NCBI RefSeq assembly: GCF_018449435.1
Contig: NZ_JAHCMU010000018.1
Span: 44,866-108,865, forward strand
Origin: Flagellimonas sp. 389
GTDB taxonomy: Bacteria; Bacteroidota; Bacteroidia; Flavobacteriales; Flavobacteriaceae
Length of the DNA stretch: 64,000 nt
Direction of reading: 5' to 3'
Shown in pieces: positions 32,976 through 41,575 of the stretch. The translations under genes and the position numbers were made by a program. How positions within the stretch are numbered: position 1 is the first letter of the stretch; each line of letters starts with the position of its first letter. A model generated the notes under the pieces. The model had not been told where the DNA came from. It did no database searches and saw nothing but the letters and a program-made list of their open reading frames with translations.

Positions 32976-33087
32976 GACCCCAAATGTAATATTATTTAAC
33001 TTTTTTAAAAAAAGATTAAACAGAATGATTACTTTCGTTGAGAATTTTGGTTCGATTTAGTCACAGAATTTTCGCTTTAGAATTTTT

Positions 33088-33312
33088 TAAATCAGTAGGT
33101 GATTTCAAGAGCATTAAATCGATTAAAAGGGAATCTGGTGTAAGTCCAGAACTGTTCCCGCAACTGTAAGTTTATGCCAAGTGATACTTGGTACCTTGTT
33201 TCGAACAAGGATGTTGTTTACTTCATAGCCACTGCTTTTGCCAAATCAAGTCAGCACGAGTGGGAAGGCAAAATAGCATTGAACAAGTCAGGAGACCTGC
33301 CAAATTCAAACA
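33088..33312 (+). promoter_or_regulatory. Cobalamin (adenosylcobalamin) riboswitch
   Basis: The conserved core is present in order: AAAAGGGAATCTGGTG (about 33125-33140), AAGTCCAGAACTGTTCCCGCAACTG, then GCCACTG (33228-33234), TGGGAAGGC (33261-33269), and the B12 box AGTCAGGAGACCTGCC (33286-33301). Two variable hairpins lie in between (CCAAGT...ACTTGG and CCTTGT...ACAAGG). It controls the BtuB-like receptor gene 90 bp downstream. Ends are approximate. The rest of the 415-bp gap holds its promoter region and the 3' leader. Confidence 0.95.
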
Positions 33313-33370
33313 CAACATGTTAAACTTTCGGGATAAAAGTTTTCGTATGGGTACAGACATACTATTCTCC

Positions 33371-33388
33371 CGTTTATTCTAGTAAACG
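33371..33388 (+). promoter_or_regulatory. Hairpin touching the btuB-like start codon (possible expression platform)
   Basis: CGTTTA (33371-33376) and TAAACG (33383-33388) form a perfect 6-bp stem with a 6-nt loop. It ends 2 nt before the ATG at 33391. No T-run follows, so a translation-level switch is more likely than termination. The link to the riboswitch is inference. Confidence 0.45.
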
Positions 33389-33390
33389 AA

Positions 33391-35253
33391 ATGAAAAAAA
33401 GTTACTTATGGTTAGGTGCCGCTATTTTAGTTGGCAAGGGTCTTTCTGCGCAGAGCACACAGCAAGATTCTATTCAAGTTCAACGGCTACAAGAAGTGGT
33501 TGTTAGTGATTCGCGTTTTGAACTAAAGCGTGAAAATTCGGGTAAGACCGTCATCAAGATTTCATCCGAGGAACTGGAACGGAATCAGGGTAGGACCGTG
33601 GCCCAGGTGATCAATACTAAAAGCGGAATTGAAATTGCCGGTAGCCGGGGTAGGGACGGTGACGTTCTAGGTGTTTTTGCCAGAGGTGGACGAGGACGAC
33701 AGGTTTTGGTCATTATTGATGGGGTTCGTGTAACCAACCCTTCTTCTTTTGCCGTTGAGTATGATTTACGACTTTTATCTGCCGCAAATGTAGAATCCAT
33801 TGAAATTATAAAAGGTGCTGCAAGTACACTTTATGGTACCAACGCTGCTACGGCCGTTATTAACATTAACACCAAAAAGAATTCGGAAAATAAGATTGCG
33901 GGTAATTTTGAATCTACGTTTGGAACAAACCAAACCTCTGAAGACCAAAACTATAATCTTGCCAACTTTGCCAATGGCGCTAGGGTAAGTGGAACCTTGG
34001 ACAAGTTCTCTTATGGTCTAAGTTTTTCCAATCGCTATTCCAATGGACTTTCTGCTGCTGTAACTCCAGAAAATGAGGAAGATGATTTTTCACAATACAG
34101 CACAGACCTTAAACTGGGATACCAATTTTCTGAAAATTTAAATGTTTCGGTTTACGGCAACAAAACGGAACTTAGAAGTGAGTTTGATGCTGATCGTGCC
34201 GAAGCTCCCAATAGATTAAAGCAAGATCAGGAACGTATAGGGATAGCCTCCACATTTAAGTATGGAAAAGGTTCTATAGAACTAAATGCTGCATACACAG
34301 ATTTTGAAATAGATACAAGAAGTACATTTGGTGAGAGCAGTGCCAATGGTGAAAATTTTGTTTTTGACATTTATAATAAATATATTTTTAATGATAAGTT
34401 TTATACCGTTCTAGGTGTAAACTATATCAAAGACAAAGCTTCTTTTATGGATGCCGTGGATTTTACAATTGTTGATCCTTATGCAAATTTGGTATATGTG
34501 TCCGATTTTGGTTTCAATCTCAATACTGGAGCAAGGCTTAATACGCATTCCGCATATGGAAACAATTTTGTGTATAACGTAAATCCATCCTACGTTTTTC
34601 GTACCTCTGAGGGATATGTTAAACTTTTGGGAACTTATGCAACATCATATATCACACCTAATTTAACCCAGTTGTTTGGGGATTTTGGCGCAAATCCAGA
34701 TTTAGAACCTGAAGAGAACACTACGATAGAAGGGGGAGTAGAATATTTTGTAAATGATAAGCTTCGGTTGAATGCAATTTATTTTGATAGAAATGAAAAG
34801 AATCGAATTGGGTCGGATGCAGATTTTCGAAGTATTAACATTTCTGACGAAATAGATGTAAATGGTGTGGAGATAGAGGTTTCTTGGTCTCCCTTAGATG
34901 AATTAACCGTAGATGCCAATTATGCTTTTACCGAACGTACGGGCGATAATGCCATTAGAATTCCCAAACATAAAGCGAATTTAACTTTAGGCTATCAATT
35001 GTGCGAATTCACGAATATCTCGCTTAACTACGCCTATACTGGGGAACGGAACGACACGGATTTTGCTGTCGGTGAGAACATTGCATTGGATGCATTTTCC
35101 TTGGTAAATCTGTATATTGACCATGAATTAATGCCCAATAAGTTGAAGATTTTCCTAAACGCCAATAATATTTTAAATGAAGAGTTTACGGAAATTATTG
35201 GTTTTACCACAATAGGAAGAAACATCAGTGCTGGCTTTAACCTAAGTTTTTAA
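33391..35253 (+). CDS. TonB-dependent outer membrane receptor, BtuB-like
   Basis: 620 aa. A signal peptide (to about residue 20, GLSAQ) is followed by a TonB-box region (LQEVVVSDSRFELKRENSG) and the plug domain at about 45-155 (RTVAQVINTKSGIEIAGS, VLVIIDGVRVTNP, IEIIKGAASTLYGTNA). The rest is a 22-strand barrel ending in phenylalanine (GFNLSF). Length matches BtuB (about 600 aa) rather than the larger SusC type. Riboswitch control supports cobalamin as ligand. It is followed 16 bp later by a BtuF-like gene. Confidence 0.93.
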   Translation: MKKSYLWLGAAILVGKGLSAQSTQQDSIQVQRLQEVVVSDSRFELKRENSGKTVIKISSEELERNQGRTVAQVINTKSGIEIAGSRGRDGDVLGVFARGGRGRQVLVIIDGVRVTNPSSFAVEYDLRLLSAANVESIEIIKGAASTLYGTNAATAVININTKKNSENKIAGNFESTFGTNQTSEDQNYNLANFANGARVSGTLDKFSYGLSFSNRYSNGLSAAVTPENEEDDFSQYSTDLKLGYQFSENLNVSVYGNKTELRSEFDADRAEAPNRLKQDQERIGIASTFKYGKGSIELNAAYTDFEIDTRSTFGESSANGENFVFDIYNKYIFNDKFYTVLGVNYIKDKASFMDAVDFTIVDPYANLVYVSDFGFNLNTGARLNTHSAYGNNFVYNVNPSYVFRTSEGYVKLLGTYATSYITPNLTQLFGDFGANPDLEPEENTTIEGGVEYFVNDKLRLNAIYFDRNEKNRIGSDADFRSINISDEIDVNGVEIEVSWSPLDELTVDANYAFTERTGDNAIRIPKHKANLTLGYQLCEFTNISLNYAYTGERNDTDFAVGENIALDAFSLVNLYIDHELMPNKLKIFLNANNILNEEFTEIIGFTTIGRNISAGFNLSF

Positions 35254-35269
35254 TCACCAAATCGATACT

Positions 35270-36202
35270 ATGTTGAAGGTTTGTTCTTTTATGCCCGCCG
35301 TTACCCAGATGATTTATGATATGGGGCTTGACAATCAGCTTTATGGCGTCACTTTTGAATGCCCTGAACAGGCGTTGAAAGAAAAGAAACCTATCGTACG
35401 TTGTATTCTAGAAGGGAAGCAATTATCCAGTCAGGAAATTGATGCATTATTTTCTGCAAGCAAACACCAAGGAAAAGATTTGTACTATGTGGACGAACCA
35501 CTTTTAGAAACGATTTCGCCCGACATCATATTCACCCAAGATATATGTGACATATGCCAGATAGATACGGCATGTACTGCCGCTGCGGTAGCTAATTTGG
35601 AGAAACAGCCAGAGTTGATTTCAATAAGTCCGCAATCTTTGGAGGATATATTTCAATCTGCGATTACCATTGCCAAAGCAATGGGTAGGGAAGAGTTGGC
35701 ATATTCGTATTTGGCAAAATTGCATAGCAGAATTGATGTTGTAATCGATAAACTTAGGGCATCAAAAGTATTGCCAAAACGGGTTATGCTTATGGAATGG
35801 TTGGAACCCATTTTCAATTGTGGACATTGGATTCCCCATCAAATTGCGTATGCCGGTGGAGTGGATATGCTTTCTAATCCGTCAGGGGATAGTATTGTAA
35901 CACAATGGGATAAAATTGTAAAGTATAACCCTGAAGTTTTGGTCATAGCACCTTGCGGCTTCACGGTTGAGCGAACCATTGAAGAAATGCACCTATTGAC
36001 AAAAAAAGATGGATGGTATGAGTTAAAAGCAGTAAAGGAAGGAGCTGTTTACATTGCAGATTTTGACATGTTTACCCAATCTTCTGCCAATACCCTTGTC
36101 AACGGAATAGAAGTGTTGGCAGGACTTTTTCACCCTAATGTGTTTAATGTCCCGAAAAGGTTATCTAATAAGTTCAGGCCTTTTGATATGAAAAGGGTTT
36201 AA
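35270..36202 (+). CDS. BtuF-like cobalamin-binding family protein without signal peptide
   Basis: 310 aa of the type III binding-protein fold: KVCSFMPAVTQMIYDMGLDNQLYG at the start, then SPDIIFTQDICDICQIDTACTAA and VLVIAPCGFTVERTIEEM. It starts directly with the mature fold, with no signal peptide or lipobox. The cysteine-rich stretch (ICDICQIDTAC) is unusual for a periplasmic protein. It is co-transcribed with the BtuB-like gene and so is under the same riboswitch. It may act in the cytoplasm with corrinoids, but this is inference. Confidence 0.85.
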   Translation: MLKVCSFMPAVTQMIYDMGLDNQLYGVTFECPEQALKEKKPIVRCILEGKQLSSQEIDALFSASKHQGKDLYYVDEPLLETISPDIIFTQDICDICQIDTACTAAAVANLEKQPELISISPQSLEDIFQSAITIAKAMGREELAYSYLAKLHSRIDVVIDKLRASKVLPKRVMLMEWLEPIFNCGHWIPHQIAYAGGVDMLSNPSGDSIVTQWDKIVKYNPEVLVIAPCGFTVERTIEEMHLLTKKDGWYELKAVKEGAVYIADFDMFTQSSANTLVNGIEVLAGLFHPNVFNVPKRLSNKFRPFDMKRV

Positions 36203-36220
36203 TACTGAGGTACTTAAATA

Positions 36221-36247
36221 AAAAAACGGCTTTAAAGCCGCTTTTTT
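36221..36247. terminator. Bidirectional intrinsic terminator
   Basis: CGGCTTTAAAGCCG (36227-36240) is a perfect 14-bp palindrome flanked by A6 on the left and T6 on the right. It sits between convergent gene ends at 36202 and 36250. Confidence 0.85.
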
Positions 36248-36249
36248 CG

Positions 36250-37728
36250 TTATTCAAAATTAATGTCCAATGATTTATCCAAAAACATGTTGTCTTTGAG
36301 AGGGGTCATTAATCTAGAGCTCATAAAAGTCTTAGCCGGCATTTTAACTGAAAAGCCCTGCTTGCTAACGGATGCGGTAATTTCCTGGATAGCCCTTGCC
36401 AACAACGGTTCATTGGGATCACCAAGGACTCCTAAGTTTTCCAAATCTTCTTCAAGTTCAATGTTAGGTGCCAAACCAGAGGTATAATCAAAAAAGCCAT
36501 CTGCATTTTCATTTCTGCCTACTAAAGGCTGTAATCCCCAACTATTGTTCGAATTGATTTGGTTTTCACGACTGGAATTATATATATAATTGCCATTAGG
36601 GTCGTCCACCAAGGTAATTGAAAACTCATTTTTGCCTCTGGTGGTTTCTCCTATGTGAACGACATCAACATATGGAGCTAAACCGTTCATAACCAATTCG
36701 CTTGCTGAAGCTGAACTATTAGTTGCCAAAATATACACTTTGGTAAGATTAAGTGAGCTTACAGGTGTTCCTGAATTATTTTCACCTATTCCGCTGGCAA
36801 AATTATCTTCCAATTGTTCCGCTGAAAACTGCGCTTGGATTTTGTTGTTCCAACGTTGACGTATGTATAGTTTATCGGTATCGGTACTGTGTACCATACT
36901 GGCCAATAAACGTGAGCTGTTTACGGATCCACCGGGATTGTAGCGCATATCAAGTACTAACTGAGTCGCTCCGTCCGCTACAAATTGTGCAAAAGCACTG
37001 TTAAGTGCTTCATTGAAACTACTCAAGAATCTATTGTACATTAAGTAAGCGACTTTTTCTCCACCAATTTCCAAGGTCTCGGCTACCAAAATTGGATTTT
37101 CAACAAAGTTTTCTATTTTGGTCAAACTTACTTCCTTTGTGATGTCGGCAATCGTACCATCATTTATTTCGGCCATTCCAAGGGTATAACTATCATTGCT
37201 TCCAAAAAGTAGGCCTATATAGTTATCTAGGTTCAATTGCTGTCCATCAACGCGTGTAAAAATATCACCTCTTTGTATATCTTTGGTAGAAGCATCCGAA
37301 TCTGGCAAAACGTATTGGACAAAACCAAAAATATCATTACTGCCAGATAATTGGACCAATCCGAATTCCAGTCCATTACTTTTTGAAACTCCCGATAGAT
37401 TGTTCACCAGCTCTTCATAATCATCATTGGCAAAACTAAAACGGTCTTCATTGAACTGGATGCTTTCATAAAAATCGGATGGGTCTGGGGTTGCCTCTAA
37501 AAACGTTGTGAATTCAGCATCATTTGCGAAACGGTCATCTGCCAAGTTTGGTACTTCGCCTTGCCAAAAATACCATAAGTTCATGGCTTGCCACATAAAA
37601 TTTTGTACAGTGACATCGGCTCCAGGGGTTGGGTCTGGTGTGTCAGTATTCGTAATTCCGTCATCATCATCGCTACAACCAATAATAAATAGAGATAGTC
37701 CTAAGATTAAAAGAAAGTATTTTTTCAT
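36250..37728 (-). CDS. S41 family peptidase lipoprotein (C-terminal processing protease type)
   Basis: 492 aa. The lipoprotein signal ends at IIGCSDDDD (Cys near 18). A PDZ-like region lies at about 130-190 (IFGFVQYVLPDSDASTKDIQRGDIFTRVDGQQL). The S41 domain has the nucleophile Ser in LATNSSASASELVMNGL (about 345) and the catalytic Lys in TTRGKNEFS (about 375). These enzymes cut proteins with a Ser-Lys dyad. It is likely on the periplasmic side of the outer membrane. A 20-bp palindrome lies 32 bp upstream. Confidence 0.92.
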   Translation of the reverse strand: MKKYFLLILGLSLFIIGCSDDDDGITNTDTPDPTPGADVTVQNFMWQAMNLWYFWQGEVPNLADDRFANDAEFTTFLEATPDPSDFYESIQFNEDRFSFANDDYEELVNNLSGVSKSNGLEFGLVQLSGSNDIFGFVQYVLPDSDASTKDIQRGDIFTRVDGQQLNLDNYIGLLFGSNDSYTLGMAEINDGTIADITKEVSLTKIENFVENPILVAETLEIGGEKVAYLMYNRFLSSFNEALNSAFAQFVADGATQLVLDMRYNPGGSVNSSRLLASMVHSTDTDKLYIRQRWNNKIQAQFSAEQLEDNFASGIGENNSGTPVSSLNLTKVYILATNSSASASELVMNGLAPYVDVVHIGETTRGKNEFSITLVDDPNGNYIYNSSRENQINSNNSWGLQPLVGRNENADGFFDYTSGLAPNIELEEDLENLGVLGDPNEPLLARAIQEITASVSKQGFSVKMPAKTFMSSRLMTPLKDNMFLDKSLDINFE

Positions 37729-37759
37729 AGTTATTTTTTAAGAGATTCACTCAATTATC

Positions 37760-37779
37760 GTTCCATTTACAAATGGAAC
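37760..37779. repeat. 20-bp palindrome upstream of the S41 gene
   Basis: GTTCCATTTACAAATGGAAC reads as two perfect 9-bp arms around AC. It is 32-51 bp before the S41 start codon, in the promoter/leader region. It is a candidate operator or leader hairpin. Confidence 0.55.
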
Positions 37780-37938
37780 ATGTTGTTTAGGTAGTATAGT
37801 TTGGTGAATTCTTACAATTTTTCATTCACAAAATAGAGACATATATTGAGAATACAAATTTTTTGTAACAAAATTCGATATATGTCGTCGTGATAGTGTA
37901 AGCGAATTTAAATAGCTTACAAACAACTAAAAACTAAA

Positions 37939-38448
37939 ATGAAACAGGCCGAATTTTTAAATGTGGTAATGCCCTTTAAGGACAAGCTCTACCGACTGGC
38001 CAAAAGATTGTTGGTCTCACGGGAGGAAGCTGAAGATGCCACACAGGAGATTTTGCTGAAACTTTGGTCCAAAAATGAGGCAATGGGACAGTATAAAAAT
38101 GTTGAAGCCTTTGCAATGACCATGACCAAGAATTTTTGCTTGGACCGATTAAAATCCAAACAGGCCAGTAATTTAAAGTTGGTTCACAGTAATTACAGCG
38201 ATGAAAGAACCTCGCTTCAAAAACAATTGGAAGCTGAAGATAGTATTCAATGGATGGAGCGAATAATGGAAAAGTTGCCCGAACAACAAAAAATGGTATT
38301 GCAATTGCGAGATGTAGAGCAATATGATTTTGAGGAAATATGTGAACTTTTGGATATGAAACCTACCGCAGTTAGGGTAACATTGTCCAGAGCAAGAAAA
38401 ATGGTAAGAGAAGAATTGATAAAAAAACATAACTATGGAATTGGATAA
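37939..38448 (+). CDS. ECF-type RNA polymerase sigma factor
   Basis: 169 aa. Region 2 has RLAKRLLVSREEAEDATQEILLKLW (about 17-42), with AFAMTMTKNFCLDRLKSKQ after it. Region 4 starts LPEQQKMVLQLRDVEQYDFEEI (about 113-134), with the helix-turn-helix LLDMKPTAVRVTLSRARKMVRE. It heads an operon with a small anti-sigma-like membrane protein and three DUF4252 proteins. A 7-bp inverted repeat (TGTAAGC/GCTTACA, 37897-37921) lies just upstream. It probably drives its own operon in response to an envelope signal. Confidence 0.92.
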   Translation: MKQAEFLNVVMPFKDKLYRLAKRLLVSREEAEDATQEILLKLWSKNEAMGQYKNVEAFAMTMTKNFCLDRLKSKQASNLKLVHSNYSDERTSLQKQLEAEDSIQWMERIMEKLPEQQKMVLQLRDVEQYDFEEICELLDMKPTAVRVTLSRARKMVREELIKKHNYGIG

Positions 38449-38854
38449 CATAGAAAGATTATTGGAGAAATATTTTGATGCTACCACTACGGTAGCTGAG
38501 GAAAAGACATTGCTGACTTATTTTTCGCAGGAAAGTGTAGCAACACATCTTGAGCAGTACAAGCCAATGTTTACCTATTTTTCCAACGCCAAGGAAGAAA
38601 AATACACAAAGCAGGTTCCATTAAAACCTAGAAAGAACTACTACAAATGGATTTCCGTAGCAGCTGTGGCACTATTCATTTTTGGCATCTATTTTGGTAA
38701 CGAGTACCAAGAAAAAAGAGAGGCGGAATATGCCTATCAAGAAACAAAAAAGGCTTTTGAACTCTTGGCCGAAAATTTTGGTCGAGGCACTGAAAAAGTA
38801 GCATATTTAAAAGAGTTTGAGGTCGCAAAACAAAAAATTTATAATAATAATTAA
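38435..38854 (+). CDS. Putative membrane anti-sigma factor
   Basis: 139 aa. It overlaps the sigma gene by 14 bp. The N-terminal cytoplasmic part begins MELDNIERLLEKYFDATTTV with AEEKTLLTYF, a pattern also seen in other Bacteroidota anti-sigma proteins. A single membrane helix lies at about 73-90 (ISVAAVALFIFGIYFG), followed by a short helical outer part. It has no zinc cysteines. The role as anti-sigma factor is inferred from gene order and topology. Confidence 0.75.
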   Translation: MELDNIERLLEKYFDATTTVAEEKTLLTYFSQESVATHLEQYKPMFTYFSNAKEEKYTKQVPLKPRKNYYKWISVAAVALFIFGIYFGNEYQEKREAEYAYQETKKAFELLAENFGRGTEKVAYLKEFEVAKQKIYNNN

Positions 38855-38863
38855 ATCAAAAAA

Positions 38864-39406
38864 ATGAAAAAGTATATTTTAATCATAATGATAGCTATAG
38901 TGCCCTTGTCTGGTTTTTCCCAGTCATTGTTTGACAAATACGAAGATTTGGATGACGTAACTTCTGTGGTTGTCAACAAAAGCATGTTCAATCTATTGGC
39001 GAAAATAGATGTTGAGGTCGATGATCCGGAAGCGAGGGATTTTATGGACATTGCCAGTAGCCTTAAAAGTCTGAAAGTATATACCACGGACAATAAAGAG
39101 ATTGGTAATAACATGAAATCTTCCGTGGACAAATATCTAAAGTCATCTACCATGGAAGAGTTGATGCGCGTAAAGGATAAAGACGCCAACGTCAAGTTTT
39201 ATATAAAGCAGGGTAAAGATACCGACCACGTAAGTGAACTATTGATGTTTGTTACAGGTCTAAAGGATATGGAAGCAGATGGCAGAAAATTTGAAACGGT
39301 TTTACTTTCCTTGACCGGGGATATCGATTTGAACAAAATCAATTCTTTGACAAAAAAGATGAATCTTCCGGAAGAATTGAACAAAGCGGGTAAAAAAGGA
39401 AACTAA
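38864..39406 (+). CDS. DUF4252 protein, first of three tandem paralogs
   Basis: 180 aa with a signal peptide (to about residue 19, GFSQS). The mature part starts LFDKYEDLDDVTSVVVNKSMFNLLAKI, then STMEELMRVKDKDANVKFYIKQGKD and VLLSLTGDIDLNKINSLTKKMNLPEEL; these are DUF4252 hallmarks. It is very similar in layout to the next gene (39406), so the two arose by duplication. The function is unknown; the family is often found with ECF sigma factors in Bacteroidota. It is periplasmic by prediction. Confidence 0.88.
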   Translation: MKKYILIIMIAIVPLSGFSQSLFDKYEDLDDVTSVVVNKSMFNLLAKIDVEVDDPEARDFMDIASSLKSLKVYTTDNKEIGNNMKSSVDKYLKSSTMEELMRVKDKDANVKFYIKQGKDTDHVSELLMFVTGLKDMEADGRKFETVLLSLTGDIDLNKINSLTKKMNLPEELNKAGKKGN

Positions 39407-39951
39407 TGGGGACGATAAAAAAATGGTTTACTGTAGTCGTCTGCTCATGCCTTCCCATTTTTGGAATGTCCCAATCCATTCTTGACAAGTTTGAGGATTC
39501 AGATAGAGTAGGTTCCATAACGATAAGCAAGGGAATGCTGGATATAGTGGCCGATGCCATGTCCTATGATAAAGATGAAGACACAAAGGATTTTGTGGAA
39601 TTGGCAAAAAGTATAGATAATATTAGGGTATTTATATCTGAGGACAAAGGGGCATCGGCAGACATGGCTGTTACAATGAAACAATATGTTAAATCATCGA
39701 GATTGGAAGAGCTAATGAAAATAAAGGATAAGGATACCAATCTAAGATTCTACATTAAAAATGGAAATAATGGAAATAATGTTGAAGAGTTACTCATGTT
39801 TGTCACTGGAATTGAAGATGAAAAAGGTAATGACTTTAAGTTTGAAACCATTTTATTGACCATGACAGGTGATATCGATTTGGCGAAAGTCAGTTCATTG
39901 ACGAATAAAATGAATCTTCCGAAAGAATTGAACAGAGTAAATCGTCGTTAA
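39406..39951 (+). CDS. DUF4252 protein, second of three tandem paralogs
   Basis: 181 aa. The start ATG shares one base with the stop of the first paralog (TAATG), so translation is coupled. A signal peptide (to about residue 22, IFGMSQS) is followed by ILDKFEDSDRVGSITISKGMLDIV, RLEELMKIKDKDTNLRFYIKN and LTMTGDIDLAKVSSLTNKMNLPKEL. It is close to the first paralog along its whole length, apart from small changes in the loops. Confidence 0.88.
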   Translation: MGTIKKWFTVVVCSCLPIFGMSQSILDKFEDSDRVGSITISKGMLDIVADAMSYDKDEDTKDFVELAKSIDNIRVFISEDKGASADMAVTMKQYVKSSRLEELMKIKDKDTNLRFYIKNGNNGNNVEELLMFVTGIEDEKGNDFKFETILLTMTGDIDLAKVSSLTNKMNLPKELNRVNRR

Positions 39952-40043
39952 AATTAAGTTAGGGTTGTTGCCATACTGTAACAAAAACAGGTTTTTGGCA
40001 ACTTATATCATAGAAATCAAATCAATCAAAAAATAATAGTAAA

Positions 40044-40583
40044 TTGAAGAATACAGTCAAATTTATAGGAATGGTCATGATGGTATTGCTGGCTTCATGC
40101 TCTTCCCAACAAAGTCTACAGGAATATTATGTTGATAATTCAGAGAATCCCAATTTTATCTCCATAGATGTACCCGCCAGTATTTTGAAAATGGATGAAG
40201 CAAATCTTACGGAAGCGGAATCCAAGGCAATAGCGTCTCTGCGAAAATTCAATCTTTTGGCATTCAAAAAAACCGATTCCAACGTAGCGGAATATAAGTC
40301 AGAAAAAATCAAGGTAAAACAGATTTTAAAGAACGATGATTTTGTAGAGCTTATGAAAATCAACTCCCAATATGGAAAAGGTGTTATAAAATACCTAGGG
40401 GATGAAGATGCGATTGATGAAGTCATCATCTATGGCGATAGTAAGGACAAGGGCTTTGCTTTGATACGTGTCTTGGGAAAAGACATGAATCCTGCACATA
40501 TAGTTCAATTAATGCAGGCAATTCAGAAATCGGACTATAAAGGAGAAGGCCTTGGGGAAATTGGAGATTTTTTAAAGGGATAA
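40044..40583 (+). CDS. DUF4252 lipoprotein, third tandem paralog
   Basis: 179 aa, starting with TTG at 40044 (MKNTVKFIGMVMMVLLASCSS). The TTG start gives a normal charged N-terminus; the next ATG (40071) would remove it. The lipobox is LLASC (Cys near residue 19). It is more diverged than the other two: LQEYYVDNSENPNFISIDVPASIL replaces the usual start, but KVKQILKNDDFVELMKINSQYGK and GDSKDKGFALIRVLGKDMNP keep the family layout. A membrane-anchored member beside two soluble ones suggests a complex (inference). The operon ends at the terminator 26 bp downstream. Confidence 0.82.
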   Translation: MKNTVKFIGMVMMVLLASCSSQQSLQEYYVDNSENPNFISIDVPASILKMDEANLTEAESKAIASLRKFNLLAFKKTDSNVAEYKSEKIKVKQILKNDDFVELMKINSQYGKGVIKYLGDEDAIDEVIIYGDSKDKGFALIRVLGKDMNPAHIVQLMQAIQKSDYKGEGLGEIGDFLKG

Positions 40584-40608
40584 TTTTGCTTCATATCACC
40601 TAATACTG

Positions 40609-40641
40609 ATCCTGAACAATCTTGATTGTTCAGGATTTTTT
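40609..40641 (+). terminator. Intrinsic terminator of the sigma/DUF4252 operon
   Basis: ATCCTGAACAATC (40609-40621) and GATTGTTCAGGAT (40624-40636) are perfect 13-bp arms with only TT between; the inner pair must open to form the loop. A T-run follows. Confidence 0.88.
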
Positions 40642-40734
40642 AGTTTGTAACGGTATCGAAACTTTAAGTTTGTGTGACGCTTTCTCTATCTTAGTGTCTC
40701 ACTATAAGAACACTAACAAAATTTAAAGTAAACC

Positions 40735-41550
40735 ATGGAAAAAGCACAAGAATGGATTAACTACGGTATTGAGCTCGCAAAAGAATTTGGCCCCAAATTG
40801 ATTACGGCTATCCTCATTTATGCAATAGGTACCTGGATTATTAAAAGAATTATTGGCACCAGTAAAAAAGTAATGTCCAAAAGCAAGTATGATGAATCGT
40901 TACAGCGGTTTCTACTTAATCTTGTTTCTTGGGCATTAAAGATATTCTTGATTATCATTGTGATTTCAAGATTAGGTGTGGACGTTACCACATTTGCAGC
41001 AGTGATTGCAGCTGCAGGTCTTGCTATTGGCTTGGCTTTGCAGGGATCGCTCTCCAATTTCGCTGGAGGCGTATTGATCATGATTTTTAAGCCTTACAGA
41101 ATCGGAGACCTTATAGAGGCCCAAGGTGTTTTGGGAGTTGTAAAGGAAATTGAAATTTTCACTACAAAATTGACGACGCCAGAGAATAAGTTGGCCATTG
41201 TGCCAAATGGTGCTATGGCCAACGGGAATATCGTTAATTACACCGCCGAAGGTAAAATTCGGGTAGATACGGTGATAGGAGTGGGCTACAATGAAGACAT
41301 CAAAAAAACAAAAGAAGTACTTATGAACGTGCTTACTTCGAACGATAAGGTGTTACAAGATCCTGCACCTTCTGTTAATGTTATGGAACTGGCGGACAGC
41401 TCGGTCAATTTTGCCGTACGCCCATTTTGCAAACCAGAACATTACTGGGATGTCTATTTTGCTATTTATGAAAATTGTAAGTTAGCGTTGGATGCCGCCA
41501 ATATTGAAATACCGTATCCACATTCTGTAGAGATACACAAAGAAGGCTAG
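40735..41550 (+). CDS. MscS-type mechanosensitive ion channel
   Basis: 271 aa, the size of E. coli MscS (286 aa). Three membrane helices (about residues 18-36, 60-82 and 86-115) are followed by the pore-lining glycine/alanine helix AAAGLAIGLALQGSLSNFAGG and the beta domain FKPYRIGDLIEAQG. It opens under membrane tension to release solutes during hypo-osmotic shock. It is a single gene whose terminator lies inside the 3' end of the opposite gene, purB. Confidence 0.93.
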   Translation: MEKAQEWINYGIELAKEFGPKLITAILIYAIGTWIIKRIIGTSKKVMSKSKYDESLQRFLLNLVSWALKIFLIIIVISRLGVDVTTFAAVIAAAGLAIGLALQGSLSNFAGGVLIMIFKPYRIGDLIEAQGVLGVVKEIEIFTTKLTTPENKLAIVPNGAMANGNIVNYTAEGKIRVDTVIGVGYNEDIKKTKEVLMNVLTSNDKVLQDPAPSVNVMELADSSVNFAVRPFCKPEHYWDVYFAIYENCKLALDAANIEIPYPHSVEIHKEG

Positions 41551-41575
41551 AACTTTTTAAAAACTAAATTAATGA

